Source of the DNA: Chromatiales bacterium USCg_Taylor | GTDB taxonomy: Bacteria > Pseudomonadota > Gammaproteobacteria > JACCXJ01 | NCBI GenBank assembly: GCA_002007425.1 | Contig: MUGK01000091.1 | Location: forward strand, 1-39,183 | Direction: 5' to 3' | DNA length: 39,183 nucleotides | Shown here: piece after piece, positions 1 through 8,969 of the stretch | Layout of the letters: each line of letters starts with the position of its first letter | Position numbering within the stretch: the first letter of the stretch is position 1 | Position numbers and translations under genes: made by a program | Notes under the pieces: model-generated | Told to the model about the DNA's origin: nothing | The model's input: only the letters and a program-made list of their open reading frames with translations | The model's database searches: none

Positions 1-102
1 TAGCCAGTGATCCAGTCCCTTATCGAGCCATCGTAGGCGGTAAGAGTCCCCGCGCCCACAACACATAGTGCTTAGGGGAGTAAAGTGCATACCCAGTTAG
101 AT
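1..102. other. Left-edge stretch downstream of clpA
   Basis: No gene, RNA or clear terminator could be recognised between the window edge and the clpA stop codon on the minus strand. A GC palindrome (CCGCGGCCGCGG) sits just inside the clpA 3' end at about 108-119. Confidence 0.4.
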
Positions 103-2367
103 TTAAACCGCGGCCGCGGTCTCTTTAGTCTCGACAGTGAGGGACAGTTCGCCGTCCTTGACGGTAATGTCGACATGGCCGCCGTGTTCAAGCGTGCCAA
201 ACAGCAGCTCTTCGGCGAGAGGCCGTTTAATCTTGTCTTGGATGAGGCGGCTCATCGGCCGCGCCCCCATCAGCGGATCGTGGCCGTGCTCGGCGAGCCA
301 AGCTCGCGCCGCCTCGTCGACATCGATGCTCACGTGCTTGGTGTCGAGCTGGGATTCGAGCTCGACCAGGAACTTATCGACGACTTGCTGCACGGTGCGT
401 TCATCGAGCGCATTGAATTGGACGATCGCGTCCAGGCGATTGCGGAACTCCGGGCTGAACGCGCGTTTGATAACTTCCATGGTGTCGCCCGTATGGTCTT
501 GGTGGGTAAATCCGACCGAGGCGCGGTTGATGCGCTCGGCGCCGGCGTTGGTGGTCATGATGATGATGACGTTGCGGAAGTCGCTCTCGCGGCCGTTGGT
601 ATCGGTCAGCGCGCCGTGGTCCATGATCTGCAGCAACAGGTTGTACACGTCGGGATGCGCTTTTTCGATCTCATCTAATAGCAAGACACAGTGCGGATGT
701 TTAGTGATGGCCTCGGTCAAGAGCCCGCCCTGGTCGAAGCCCACGTAGCCGGGCGGGGCGCCGATGAGGCGTGAGACGGTATGCCGCTCCATGTATTCCG
801 ACATATCGAAGCGCACCAGCTCAATGCCCATGATGCGCGCGAGTTGGCGGCTCACTTCGGTTTTGCCTACGCCCGTCGGTCCGGCGAAAAGAAAGGAACC
901 GATCGGCCGCCGTGTATCGCCGAGGCCCGAGCGCGACATCTTGATCGCGGCGGCCATCGTGGCGATGGCTTGTTCCTGGCCGAAGACGACGAGCTTAAGG
1001 TCGCGTTCCAGATACCGCAGCACGTCCCTATCCGAGGTCGAGACGGTTTTGGGCGGGATGCGGGCGACCTTGGCGACGATGTTCTCGATATCGGCTACGT
1101 TGATGATCTTGCGCCGGCGCGAGGGCGGGACGAGTTGCTGACTCGCGCCCACCTCGTCGATGATGTCGATGGCCTTGTCCGGCAGATGGCGATCGTTGAT
1201 GTAACGGTCGCTCAGTTCGGCGGCCGCTCGCAAGGCTTGATGGGTGTATTTGACCCGGTGATGCCGTTCGAATCGGGACTTGAGGCCGTTGAGGATCTTC
1301 ACCGTGTCCTCGACCGAAGGCTCGGTGATATCGATCTTCTGGAAACGCCGGGAGAGCGCCCGGTCCTTCTCGAAGATCCCGCGGTATTCCTGATAGGTCG
1401 TCGATCCGATGCACTTGAGATCTCCTGAGGCGAGCATCGGTTTGATGAGATTGGAAGCGTCCATCACGCCGCCGGACGCCGATCCGGCCCCGATGATGGT
1501 ATGGATCTCGTCGATGAAAAGGATGGCGCTAGGTTCCTTCTGCAACTGGCCGAGGACGCTTTTCAAGCGCTTCTCGAAATCGCCGCGGTATTTGGTCCCG
1601 GCGAGCACGGCTCCGAGGTCGAGGGCGTAAATGTTGCTCTCGGCCAGGACCTCGGGGACCTCGCCATCGACGATCATCTTGGCCAGTCCTTCGGCAATCG
1701 CGGTTTTCCCCACACCCGCTTCGCCGACGTAGAGGGGATTGTTCTTGCGCCGCCGGCAAAGGATCTGAATCGTGCGTTCTATCTCTTGGCGGCGGCCGAT
1801 CAAGGGGTCGATCTTACCTTTTCGCGCCAGCCTATTCAGATTGCTCGTGAAGGCCTCTAAAGGGGATTTGCCGCCTTCCGCGGACTCGGGCGCATGGTCT
1901 GCCGCGCCGTTGCCCTCGGCTGGTTCATCCTCGTTGGTCTTGGTGATCCCGTGGGAAATGAAATTGACCACGTCCAGGCGTGTGACGTGGTATTTGTTGA
2001 GCAGGTAGACGGCCTGGGACTCGCGCTCGCCGAATAGCGCTACCAGCACATTGGCACCGGTGACTTCCCGTTTGCCCGAAGACTGAACGTGGAAAACCGC
2101 GCGCTGCAAGACGCGTTGGAATCCGAGCGTGGGCTGCGTGTCCCGATCGTCGGTGAGGGCTAGCACTGGGGCCGTTTCCTGAATGAATAGCTCCAACTCG
2201 CCGCGCAATTGGTGGCAGTCCGCACCGCAAGCGCGCAACACCCTGATCGCGGCACCGTTGTCGATCAGGGCTAGCAACAAGTGCTCGACCGTAATAAATT
2301 CATGCCGCTGCACCCGCGCGTCTTTGTAGGTGTGGTTAAGCGTAATCTCCAGCTCTTTGTTTAACAT
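103..2367 (-). CDS. clpA: ATP-dependent Clp protease ATP-binding subunit ClpA
   Basis: This is the hexameric AAA+ unfoldase that recognises substrates (including N-degron proteins delivered by ClpS) and threads them into the ClpP peptidase in the cytoplasm. The 754-residue length matches the family. An N-terminal Clp repeat domain (about 1-145) is followed by two AAA+ modules: Walker A GEAGVGKT at 215-222 with Walker B ILFIDE at 282-287, and a second Walker A GPTGVGKT at 496-503. The ClpP-docking loop reads VGFTHQD where E. coli has IGL, a conservative variant. The start is the ATG at 2367, 12 nt after the clpS stop, so clpS and clpA form an operon. Identification is firm from both ATPase domains and the clpS partner. 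Confidence 0.97.
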   Translation of the reverse strand: MLNKELEITLNHTYKDARVQRHEFITVEHLLLALIDNGAAIRVLRACGADCHQLRGELELFIQETAPVLALTDDRDTQPTLGFQRVLQRAVFHVQSSGKREVTGANVLVALFGERESQAVYLLNKYHVTRLDVVNFISHGITKTNEDEPAEGNGAADHAPESAEGGKSPLEAFTSNLNRLARKGKIDPLIGRRQEIERTIQILCRRRKNNPLYVGEAGVGKTAIAEGLAKMIVDGEVPEVLAESNIYALDLGAVLAGTKYRGDFEKRLKSVLGQLQKEPSAILFIDEIHTIIGAGSASGGVMDASNLIKPMLASGDLKCIGSTTYQEYRGIFEKDRALSRRFQKIDITEPSVEDTVKILNGLKSRFERHHRVKYTHQALRAAAELSDRYINDRHLPDKAIDIIDEVGASQQLVPPSRRRKIINVADIENIVAKVARIPPKTVSTSDRDVLRYLERDLKLVVFGQEQAIATMAAAIKMSRSGLGDTRRPIGSFLFAGPTGVGKTEVSRQLARIMGIELVRFDMSEYMERHTVSRLIGAPPGYVGFDQGGLLTEAITKHPHCVLLLDEIEKAHPDVYNLLLQIMDHGALTDTNGRESDFRNVIIIMTTNAGAERINRASVGFTHQDHTGDTMEVIKRAFSPEFRNRLDAIVQFNALDERTVQQVVDKFLVELESQLDTKHVSIDVDEAARAWLAEHGHDPLMGARPMSRLIQDKIKRPLAEELLFGTLEHGGHVDITVKDGELSLTVETKETAAAV

Positions 2368-2379
2368 AACCGTTCCTGC

Positions 2380-2700
2380 TTATTCGCGCTCCATGGTACA
2401 GAGCAGTGGGTGTTGATGTTCGCGCGCATAGGCATTGACCTGCGCGGCTTTCGTCTCCGCGATTTCATGGGTGAACAGTCCGCACACGCCGCTACCGCGC
2501 GCGTGTACCTCGAGCATGATGAGGGTCGCATCTTGCCGGTTCTTGGAAAAAAACTGTTCCAAGATATGCACGACGAAATCCATCGGGGTGTAATCGTCAT
2601 TCAGCAAGATCACCCTGTACAAGGGCGGACGTTTGAGCTTAGGCCGGGCGTCTTGAAGCGCCAATCCGCCGTCGTGGTCATTTTGGGATTTCTGTGCCAT
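2380..2700 (-). CDS. clpS: ATP-dependent Clp protease adaptor ClpS
   Basis: This 106-residue adaptor binds the ClpA N-domain and delivers N-end rule substrates. The core is seen as [17 protein letters not shown], with the N-D-D hydrophobic pocket segment, followed by the [20 protein letters not shown] block typical of the family. A disordered polar N-terminus (about 25 residues) precedes the fold, as expected for the tail that inserts in ClpA. It is the first gene of the clpS-clpA operon and is divergent from aceA across a 346-bp intergenic region. Length and motif order match canonical ClpS, and no alternative identity is plausible. Confidence 0.96.
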   Translation of the reverse strand: MAQKSQNDHDGGLALQDARPKLKRPPLYRVILLNDDYTPMDFVVHILEQFFSKNRQDATLIMLEVHARGSGVCGLFTHEIAETKAAQVNAYAREHQHPLLCTMERE

Positions 2701-3046
2701 GACCCAGGTGTTCCAGTCGTTGTTAGATGAATTATACGGACCCGATAGCGATATTTCATGATCTTCCGACAGTTGATCGGATGTTTTGGTGGTTGAAGAG
2801 GAAGCCCGCGCTCGGATTTTAGATGGGCAAAAAGCCTGCCCATTTCCTAGCCGCGGTTCGAAAGCAGCGTCCTAGCATGTAACGCTTGCAGTTTTTGCAA
2901 CGCAACGTGATGTTCGCATTTTAGGGCTGTTCGTAGAGTGTACTTCGCGATGGCCGTAAGGTTACAATCGGTCCCGTTCCGGAGGCGAAGGCGTTCCTAA
3001 CGCCGGAGGCTTCGGCCGATCGTGTTAAACGGAAGGAGAGATAGTG
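2701..3046. promoter_or_regulatory. Divergent clpS/aceA intergenic region with several dyads
   Basis: The region must hold promoters for both clpSA (minus) and aceA (plus), but I see no strong sigma-70 pair; TACAAT at 2963-2968 is a possible -10 for aceA without a good -35. Three dyads are visible: ATGGGCA/TGCCCAT at 2823-2843 (7-bp arms), TTGCA-n5-TGCAA at 2886-2900, and GGCGTT/AACGCC at 2990-3004 in the aceA leader. The middle one has the size and symmetry of a repressor operator. Its regulator is unknown. Confidence 0.45.
2886..2900. promoter_or_regulatory. Operator-like palindrome upstream of aceA
   Basis: A perfect dyad, TTGCA, five bases, TGCAA, lies about 150 bp upstream of the isocitrate lyase start. 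Glyoxylate-shunt genes are commonly controlled by acetate or fatty-acid responsive repressors, so an operator here is plausible, but no regulator gene is in the window and the assignment is inference only. Confidence 0.3.
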
Positions 3047-4348
3047 ATGGCGTTCGAAAGTGAAGCGAAGAAACTAGAACAGGAATGGACCACGAACCCC
3101 CGCTGGAAGGACCGCACGCGTGATTACCGCGCCGAAGATGTTGTCAAGCTGCGGGGAAGCGTGGCTATCGAGCATACCCTGGCCAGGCGCGGCGCCGAGA
3201 AGCTCTGGGGCCTGATCCATAGCGAGGATTTCGTCAACGCCCTCGGGGCGCTCACCGGAAATCAAGCGGTACAGCAGGCGAAAGCCGGCTTGAAGGCCAT
3301 CTATCTCAGCGGCTGGCAGGTCGCGGCGGACGCCAATTCCGCTTTAACGATGTATCCAGACCAATCGCTTTATCCGGTCGACAGCGTGCCGACCGTGGTC
3401 CGGCGCATCAACAACGCCTTGACCCGGGCCGACCAAATCGCGCACGCGGAAGGGGATGAAAGCATCGACTATTTCCTTCCAATACTCGCCGACGCCGAAG
3501 CCGGATTCGGCGGCGTGCTCAACGCCTTCGAGCTTATGAAACATATGATCGAAGCGGGCGCCGCCTCGGTACACTTCGAGGATCAGCTCGCCTCGGCCAA
3601 GAAATGCGGACATATGGGCGGCAAGGTGCTCGTGCCGACCCAGGAGGCGGTGCAGAAGCTCACGGCCGCGCGTCTGGCCGCGGACACGATGGGGGTGCCG
3701 ACATTGATCATCGCCCGTACTGATGCCGAGGGCGCGAATCTCATAACCTCCGATGTCGACGAACGCGATCAGGCATTCTGTACCGGGGAGCGCACAGTCG
3801 AGGGTTTTTACGTCACCAAGAAGGGGCTGGATCAAGCTATTGCGAGGGGGATCGCGTACGCACCCTACGCCGATCTCATCTGGTGCGAGACGCAGACGCC
3901 GGATCTCGCGTTCGCGAAGAAGTTCGTCGAGGGCGTTCGCAAGCATCATCCGAATCAGCTCTTTGCGTACAACTGTTCGCCCTCGTTCAATTGGAAGAAA
4001 AACCTCGACGACGCCACGATCGCGAAGTTCCAGCGCGAGATGGGCGCCATGGGCTATAAGTTTCAGTTCATTACGCTGGCCGGCTTCCATGCCTTGAATT
4101 ACAGCATGTTCAATCTCGCCTATGGTTACGCGCGAGAGCAGATGAGCGCCTTCGTGGAATTGCAGGAGGCGGAGTTCGCGGCGGTATCCAAGGGGTTCAG
4201 CGCCGTCAAACACCAACGCGAAGTGGGCACCGGCTACTTCGATGCGGTGACCCAAGCCATTACCGGAGGAAACTCTTCGATCACCGCCCTCAAGGGGTCA
4301 ACCGAAGAAGCTCAGTTCGGGGATCGCAAAGCCGCAAGCGCGCACTAA
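3047..4348 (+). CDS. aceA: Isocitrate lyase
   Basis: This cytoplasmic enzyme cleaves isocitrate to glyoxylate and succinate, the first step of the glyoxylate shunt for growth on acetate or fatty acids. The family signature KKCGHMGGK is present, with the catalytic cysteine at residue 187, and the metal/substrate segments ADAEAGFGG and IARTDAEGA are intact. The 433-residue length matches the short proteobacterial form. I choose the ATG at 3047 over the adjacent in-frame GTG at 3044 because GGAG at 3035-3038 is correctly spaced (8 nt). No malate synthase or AceK gene adjoins it, so the gene stands alone and is followed by two stem-loops, the second a strong terminator. Confidence 0.97.
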   Translation: MAFESEAKKLEQEWTTNPRWKDRTRDYRAEDVVKLRGSVAIEHTLARRGAEKLWGLIHSEDFVNALGALTGNQAVQQAKAGLKAIYLSGWQVAADANSALTMYPDQSLYPVDSVPTVVRRINNALTRADQIAHAEGDESIDYFLPILADAEAGFGGVLNAFELMKHMIEAGAASVHFEDQLASAKKCGHMGGKVLVPTQEAVQKLTAARLAADTMGVPTLIIARTDAEGANLITSDVDERDQAFCTGERTVEGFYVTKKGLDQAIARGIAYAPYADLIWCETQTPDLAFAKKFVEGVRKHHPNQLFAYNCSPSFNWKKNLDDATIAKFQREMGAMGYKFQFITLAGFHALNYSMFNLAYGYAREQMSAFVELQEAEFAAVSKGFSAVKHQREVGTGYFDAVTQAITGGNSSITALKGSTEEAQFGDRKAASAH

Positions 4349-4384
4349 ATCTATTCCCCGCGGTCTTTGCCGCGGGGACCTAGC
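4347..4384. repeat. Dispersed CCGCGG stem-loop repeat, copy 1
   Basis: Immediately after the aceA stop lies a perfect 8-bp stem (CCCCGCGG/CCGCGGGG, 4356-4363 with 4370-4377, 6-nt loop). The whole 38-bp block, including the flanking AAATCTATT and GGGGACCTAGC, recurs with a few single-base indels at 38610-38648. It is therefore a dispersed repeat and not simply a terminator; it lacks a T-tract. Confidence 0.75.
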
Positions 4385-4389
4385 ACCCA

Positions 4390-4426
4390 CCCGGCAGACG
4401 GCTATAAGCGGTCTGCTGGGTTTTTT
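4390..4426 (+). terminator. Rho-independent terminator after aceA
   Basis: Ten-base arms CCCGGCAGAC (4390-4399) and GTCTGCTGGG (4411-4420), with one G-T pair, are followed directly by six T residues (4421-4426). It separates aceA from cysM. Confidence 0.9.
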
Positions 4427-4452
4427 CGTACGCATTCCAGTAAGATCGGTTT

Positions 4453-5346
4453 ATGCCGTTCCCCACCATCGAGTCCTTTGTCGGCAACACGCCGTTGGTA
4501 CGCCTGCAGCGATTGCCGGGCGACACCACGAACGTGATCTTGGCTAAGCTCGAAGGCGATAATCCCGCCGGTTCCGTGAAGGATCGTCCGGCCCTGAGCA
4601 TGATCCGGCGCGCGGAGGAGCGCGGCGAGATCAGACCGGGCGACACACTTGTTGAAGCCACCAGCGGGAACACCGGGATTGCACTGGCTTTGGTCGCCGC
4701 TATCAAGGGCTACCGGATGGTGTTGATCATGCCCGAGCACATGAGCGTCGAGCGGCGCGCGGCCATGCGGGCCTATGGGGCCGAGATCATTCTCACCCCG
4801 GCGGCGGGGAGCATGGAGGCCGCAATCGATTTGGCGCAGGAGATGGAGCGCGAAGGCCGTGGGAAAGTTCTTGACCAATTTTCCAATCCCGACAATCCGC
4901 GCGCCCATTACGAAGGCACGGGGCCCGAGATCTGGCGTGCGACCGAGGGCCGCGTCACGCATTTCGTGAGCTCCATGGGTACGACGGGAACGATCATGGG
5001 AACGTCCCGCTTTCTCAAGGAAAAAAACCCCGGAGTCCAGATCATTGGAGTGCAACCTCAGGCCGGAGCCTGCATCCCGGGGATCCGCCGTTGGCCGCCG
5101 GAATATCTGCCCAAGATCTACGAACCCGCGCGCGTAGACCGGATCATCGACGTGAGCCAGGAAGAGGCCGAATCCTTAACCCGGAGCTTGGCGGCGCAAG
5201 AGGGTATTTTCGCGGGGATCTCATCGGGCGGCGCGGTTGCCGCCGCATTGCGCCTCGCGCGCGAGCTGCAGCATGCCGTGATCGTCACCGTCATTTGCGA
5301 TCGCGGAGATCGCTATTTGTCCACGCAGCTTTTCCCGAGCAGTTGA
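4453..5346 (+). CDS. cysM: Cysteine synthase B (O-acetylserine/sulfide lyase CysM)
   Basis: A PLP enzyme that makes cysteine from O-acetylserine and sulfide or thiosulfate. The 297-residue sequence has the PLP-lysine segment NPAGSVKDR (Lys43), the substrate loop EATSGNTG, the phosphate-binding SSMGTTGTI and the C-terminal SSGGAVA. It follows the E. coli CysM sequence closely (for example MRAYGAE, IPGIRRWP and ICDRGDRYLST near the end), so CysM is preferred over CysK. The shine-dalgarno is weak. The gene is separated from aceA by a terminator, and the next gene (YdbH-like) begins 4 nt after its stop, so read-through into the envelope pair is likely. Confidence 0.95.
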   Translation: MPFPTIESFVGNTPLVRLQRLPGDTTNVILAKLEGDNPAGSVKDRPALSMIRRAEERGEIRPGDTLVEATSGNTGIALALVAAIKGYRMVLIMPEHMSVERRAAMRAYGAEIILTPAAGSMEAAIDLAQEMEREGRGKVLDQFSNPDNPRAHYEGTGPEIWRATEGRVTHFVSSMGTTGTIMGTSRFLKEKNPGVQIIGVQPQAGACIPGIRRWPPEYLPKIYEPARVDRIIDVSQEEAESLTRSLAAQEGIFAGISSGGAVAAALRLARELQHAVIVTVICDRGDRYLSTQLFPSS

Positions 5347-5350
5347 GCGC

Positions 5351-7396
5351 GTGCTTGGGCGCGGCGCCTGTATCATAGGGGCCTGCGCACTGCTGCACGC
5401 ACCAGCAGTCTCTGGCGCTCTACCGCGTTTTAGCCTTGCATTTATGGGGCAGTGGCTGGCGGCGCTGACCCACGTTGCGGGATCGGAGCTTGACCTCTCG
5501 ATCGGGCGGGTGGAAATTCCGCCCCGCTTGGCGTTATCCGATTTCCATGTCCACTGTTCTGGCTGGGTGCTGAACGGCGATGATGCCGCGTGCCGCCAGT
5601 TCGAGATCCGGCAGCCGTGGCTCGGTCTGTTACGAGGGAGGTTGCGCGTTGGTTCGAGCGGGGAGCATACGGAGATCGCGTTCACGGACATCGCCTGGGC
5701 GGGGGCTCGTGGACGGATCGTCTGGCGGTGGAGCCGAGGACACTGGACGCTTCGTTGCACCCTGTCGGGTATCGATCTATCGCAGCTTGCTCGCTTGCAC
5801 GGGCGTTGGATCACCGAGCCAAGTGGTTATACAGATATTCAGGGGTCCGCGGACGTGCGTTTCGAGCTTGGCGGCGCCGGTAAGGACGTGGCTAGGGTCC
5901 AAGCGGTCATCGGTGTCCGGACAGTCGGATTCAACGGACCGGATGCCGCGCAGGATCTGGCCGCGAAAATGGAACTGCGCGCGGCCGCACGGCCGAGGAA
6001 GCACTGGGTCGCTTCGAGCCGGCTCGAATTTACGCGCGGGCAGCTTTATCTCGAACCCGGTTTTACCCTGGATGGAGCTCGGCCCGGATTTGCGTTGGAG
6101 ACGCCGGGTTTAGTCCTCCGCATTAACGCAGAATGGGATCCTTCCGCCGGCAAGCTCGATGTTTTCGATCTGGTGCTGGACCACAAGAAGACCTTACGAC
6201 TACGCGCGAGCGGATCGTTCAGACCTTTTACTTCGAAGCCTTGGGATGCGTTGCGGCTCAACGCGTCGCTTTTAGATCTTCGCAAAGCCTATCCAATGTA
6301 CCTGCAACCGCTCCTCATCGGTACGGTGTTGCGAGATATCAAGCCCGCCGGCAGGCTCGGGATCGACGCCCGGATCACGGCCGGCGTACTGGCGCAGTTG
6401 CGGCTCGTGTTCTCGGAGGTAAGTGCGCGCGAGGCGCAGGGCGGATTTGAAATCCGCTCGCTGAGCGGCCAATTACCACTACTCGCCCACGGCCAGCGGC
6501 TGCGGTCGCGCCTGCGCTTTGCGCAGCTCAAACTCCAGCGGCTCGCATTCGGCCCGGTCGATCTCGACATCGAATCTCAAGAGGGCGAGTTGCGTTTGGC
6601 CCGGCCGGTGGGTATTCCGGTCTTGGACGGAAAGCTTTGGATCGAGTCCTTGCGCGCTTATGATTTCGGTGACGACGAATTTTCCCTGCAAGCTGACACC
6701 AAGGTCGAACCTTTCTCGCTCGCCCGCTTTACGCGCGCGCTCGGCTGGCATCCGTTTTCCGGCCGCTTCTCCGGGGTGGCGCCGGGAATAGACTATCGAA
6801 ATGACACCTTACGGGTCGGCGGCGCTTTGCGCGCACAGGTGTTCGATGGCGTCGTCGTGGTTCAGAACCTATACATCAACGATCCGTTTGGACCGGTGCC
6901 GGTTCTCACGGCCGACATTAGCGTCAGGGATCTGGACCTAGAGGCACTGACCGGAACGTTTTCGTTTGGTAAGATCGAAGGCGGATTGGGGGGGCGGGTG
7001 CGCGGCCTCCGGCTGGAAGACGGACAACCGCTAGCGTTCGATGCTGAATTTTCCACCCCGGCTAAGGATCCGAAGCCGCATCGGATCAGTCAACGTGCCG
7101 TCGATAGCCTCACGAGCCTTGGAGGCGGCGGTAGCGCGAACACCTTCTCGCGGGCGTTACTCGGTCTATTCGACACGTTTTCTTACGCGCGTCTCGGGAT
7201 CACATGCCGCCTGCGTAACGGCGTGTGCGCCATGGGCGGAGTCGGGCCGGTAGAGGATGGAGGCTACTACATTGTGAAGAGAGGCAAAGTCCCGCCTGTG
7301 ATCGATGTCAAGGGGTACAATCGATCCGTCGCATGGCGGACCTTGATCGATCGCTTAAAGCGCGTGACGGCAAGCAAGGGGGCCGTAGTCAAATGA
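5351..7396 (+). CDS. YdbH-like AsmA-superfamily envelope protein
   Basis: A 681-residue protein with an N-terminal signal or anchor (ACIIGACALLHAPAVSGA) followed by long beta-rich segments of the AsmA/YdbH kind (repeated amphipathic strands such as VFDLVLDHKKTLRLRASGSF). The C-terminal region (about 500-680) resembles the DctA-YdbH domain, and the next gene is a YdbL-type DUF1318 protein, the usual ydbH-ynbE-ydbL context. In E. coli, YdbH with YnbE is reported to form an intermembrane bridge for phospholipid transport to the outer membrane. This protein is shorter than E. coli YdbH (about 880 residues). The start is a GTG 4 nt after cysM. The family call rests on the pattern and neighbour, not on an alignment. 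Confidence 0.7.
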   Translation: MLGRGACIIGACALLHAPAVSGALPRFSLAFMGQWLAALTHVAGSELDLSIGRVEIPPRLALSDFHVHCSGWVLNGDDAACRQFEIRQPWLGLLRGRLRVGSSGEHTEIAFTDIAWAGARGRIVWRWSRGHWTLRCTLSGIDLSQLARLHGRWITEPSGYTDIQGSADVRFELGGAGKDVARVQAVIGVRTVGFNGPDAAQDLAAKMELRAAARPRKHWVASSRLEFTRGQLYLEPGFTLDGARPGFALETPGLVLRINAEWDPSAGKLDVFDLVLDHKKTLRLRASGSFRPFTSKPWDALRLNASLLDLRKAYPMYLQPLLIGTVLRDIKPAGRLGIDARITAGVLAQLRLVFSEVSAREAQGGFEIRSLSGQLPLLAHGQRLRSRLRFAQLKLQRLAFGPVDLDIESQEGELRLARPVGIPVLDGKLWIESLRAYDFGDDEFSLQADTKVEPFSLARFTRALGWHPFSGRFSGVAPGIDYRNDTLRVGGALRAQVFDGVVVVQNLYINDPFGPVPVLTADISVRDLDLEALTGTFSFGKIEGGLGGRVRGLRLEDGQPLAFDAEFSTPAKDPKPHRISQRAVDSLTSLGGGGSANTFSRALLGLFDTFSYARLGITCRLRNGVCAMGGVGPVEDGGYYIVKRGKVPPVIDVKGYNRSVAWRTLIDRLKRVTASKGAVVK

Positions 7397-7409
7397 GAGG
7401 TTAGGAGGA

Positions 7410-8006
7410 ATGAAACGTACAGCCATTTCCGCGATCATCGCTTTGAGCTCGGCCGCTTGCGTGACGGTCAACATCTATTTTCCAGCGGCGGCTGCGGAGC
7501 AAGCTGCTGATCAAATCATACAGGACATCTATGGGCGGCCAAAGAAAGGCGACGCACCGGAAAAACCGCCCAACGAAAGCGGGGGCGTTGACGTGGATAC
7601 GTCATTGGGGTGCCGTGTGTTGTCTTTTATTGTACCGATGGCATTCGCCGCGCAACTGGATATCGATATCTCCAGTCCCGGCATCGATAAGCTGCGCGCT
7701 TCCATGCGCAAGCGGCATCAGCGCCTTTCGGCGTTCTACGCGAGCGGTGCGGTTGGAATGACCGCAACCGGTTTGTTGGACGCGCGCGATCTCGCGCTGG
7801 TCCCAATCGCGCGTCGCAACGCGCTCAAGCAACTCGTGGCCGAGGAGAATCGGGATCGAAATGCGCTGTATCAAGGGATCGCCCGCGAGAACGGCCATCT
7901 AGAGTGGGAGAGTGAAATCCGCGCCACCTTCGCGAAGCGCTGGGTTACGAATGCGCCGCGCGGATGGTGGTATCAGGACGATGGCGGCGGGTGGAAAAAG
8001 AAATAA
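7410..8006 (+). CDS. DUF1318 (YdbL-family) putative lipoprotein
   Basis: A 198-residue protein. The N-terminus is a lipoprotein signal with Cys17 (SSAAC; the -3 residue is Ser, so the lipobox is weak). The mature start VTVNIYFPAAAAEQAADQII is followed by a Pro/Gly-rich linker and a C-terminal DUF1318 domain (about 90-198) with the ALVPIARRN and LVAEENRDRNALYQGIA segments and a Trp-rich end. It follows the YdbH-like gene by 13 nt. No separate YnbE gene is present, and the lipidated N-terminal segment may play that part. The AGGAGG at 7403-7408 is only one nucleotide from the ATG, unusually close, but later starts would remove the signal. Confidence 0.75.
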   Translation: MKRTAISAIIALSSAACVTVNIYFPAAAAEQAADQIIQDIYGRPKKGDAPEKPPNESGGVDVDTSLGCRVLSFIVPMAFAAQLDIDISSPGIDKLRASMRKRHQRLSAFYASGAVGMTATGLLDARDLALVPIARRNALKQLVAEENRDRNALYQGIARENGHLEWESEIRATFAKRWVTNAPRGWWYQDDGGGWKKK

Positions 8007-8024
8007 GCGCGCATTGGGTCGGCC

Positions 8025-8969
8025 GTGAACGTGCTGGTGTTTGACATCGAGACGGTCCCGGATGTGGACACCGGCCGCCGTTCGTATGATCTCACTGACC
8101 TGACGGATAAAGAAGTTGCACAGGTCATGCACAGTAAGCGGATGCAGGAGACCGAGGGAAAGAGCGAGTTCCTGCGTCACCCGGTGCAGCGCGTGATCGC
8201 GATTTCCCTCGTCTTGCGCACACCGACGCGCTTACATGTCTGGTCGATTGGGGAGCCGGGCTCGCCGGAGGCGGAGCTGATCCAGCGGTTCTTCGATGGC
8301 ATCGAGCGTTATAGCCCCATTCTCGTTTCGTGGAACGGGCGGGGATTCGACCTTCCGGTGCTGCATTACCGCGGGCTTCTGCACGGAGTCAACGCGGGCC
8401 GCTACTGGGAAACCGGCGGCAACGACCAGGGCTTTCGTTGGAACAATTATCTCAATCGTTTTCACGAGCGTCATACTGATCTGATGGACGTCATCGCGGG
8501 CTACGAGCCGCGTGCTTTTGCGTCCTTGCACGATGTCGCGAGCCTGTTGGGATTTCCAGGGAAGCTCGGGATGAGCGGCGCCGATGTGTGGGAGCGTTTT
8601 CTTGGGGGCGATATCGAGGCCATACGCAACTATTGTGAAACCGATGTGTTGAACACCTACCTGATCTATCTGCGCTACGAGCTGATGCGCGGCAAGCAAA
8701 CCCCGGAGGGCTATGAAGCGGGGTGTCGAGCCTTGCGGCAGGCCTTGGAGGAGGAATCGCGGCCACATCTGCAAGCCTTCTTGAAGGCATGGAACGGCGT
8801 CTCCCCGTATGTGATCGCCGTATGCACGGTGGAGCAGCTCTTGGGCGAAAAAATTATTGATGGCGCTACAGCAAAAATAAAAGCTAAATTGTATCGTCAC
8901 CCCCTTTCGAGTTTCGCAGGGGAGAACGACGGGGCGATGCACCGAAGGCGAGCCACGCAAGCCCAATAA
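8025..8969 (+). CDS. PolB-type 3'-5' exonuclease domain protein
   Basis: A DEDD-superfamily exonuclease of the stand-alone predicted PolB exonuclease type. ExoI is FDIETVP (Asp7, Glu9), ExoII lies in SWNGRGFDLPVL and ExoIII is YCETDVLNT. The conserved fold ends at about residue 256 (RPHLQAFLKAW). The remaining 58 residues look unlike the family and run antisense through the nhaA 3' end, overlapping it by 86 bp, so the original stop may have been lost. The start is a GTG at 8025 with a poor ribosome binding site. Its role is likely DNA repair or nucleic-acid processing, with no specific partner evident here. Confidence 0.8.
   Translation: MNVLVFDIETVPDVDTGRRSYDLTDLTDKEVAQVMHSKRMQETEGKSEFLRHPVQRVIAISLVLRTPTRLHVWSIGEPGSPEAELIQRFFDGIERYSPILVSWNGRGFDLPVLHYRGLLHGVNAGRYWETGGNDQGFRWNNYLNRFHERHTDLMDVIAGYEPRAFASLHDVASLLGFPGKLGMSGADVWERFLGGDIEAIRNYCETDVLNTYLIYLRYELMRGKQTPEGYEAGCRALRQALEEESRPHLQAFLKAWNGVSPYVIAVCTVEQLLGEKIIDGATAKIKAKLYRHPLSSFAGENDGAMHRRRATQAQ

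Noticed and set aside
3344-4255. 303-codon minus-strand frame inside aceA
   Set aside because: Antisense shadow of a highly conserved enzyme; no recognisable domain or ribosome site.
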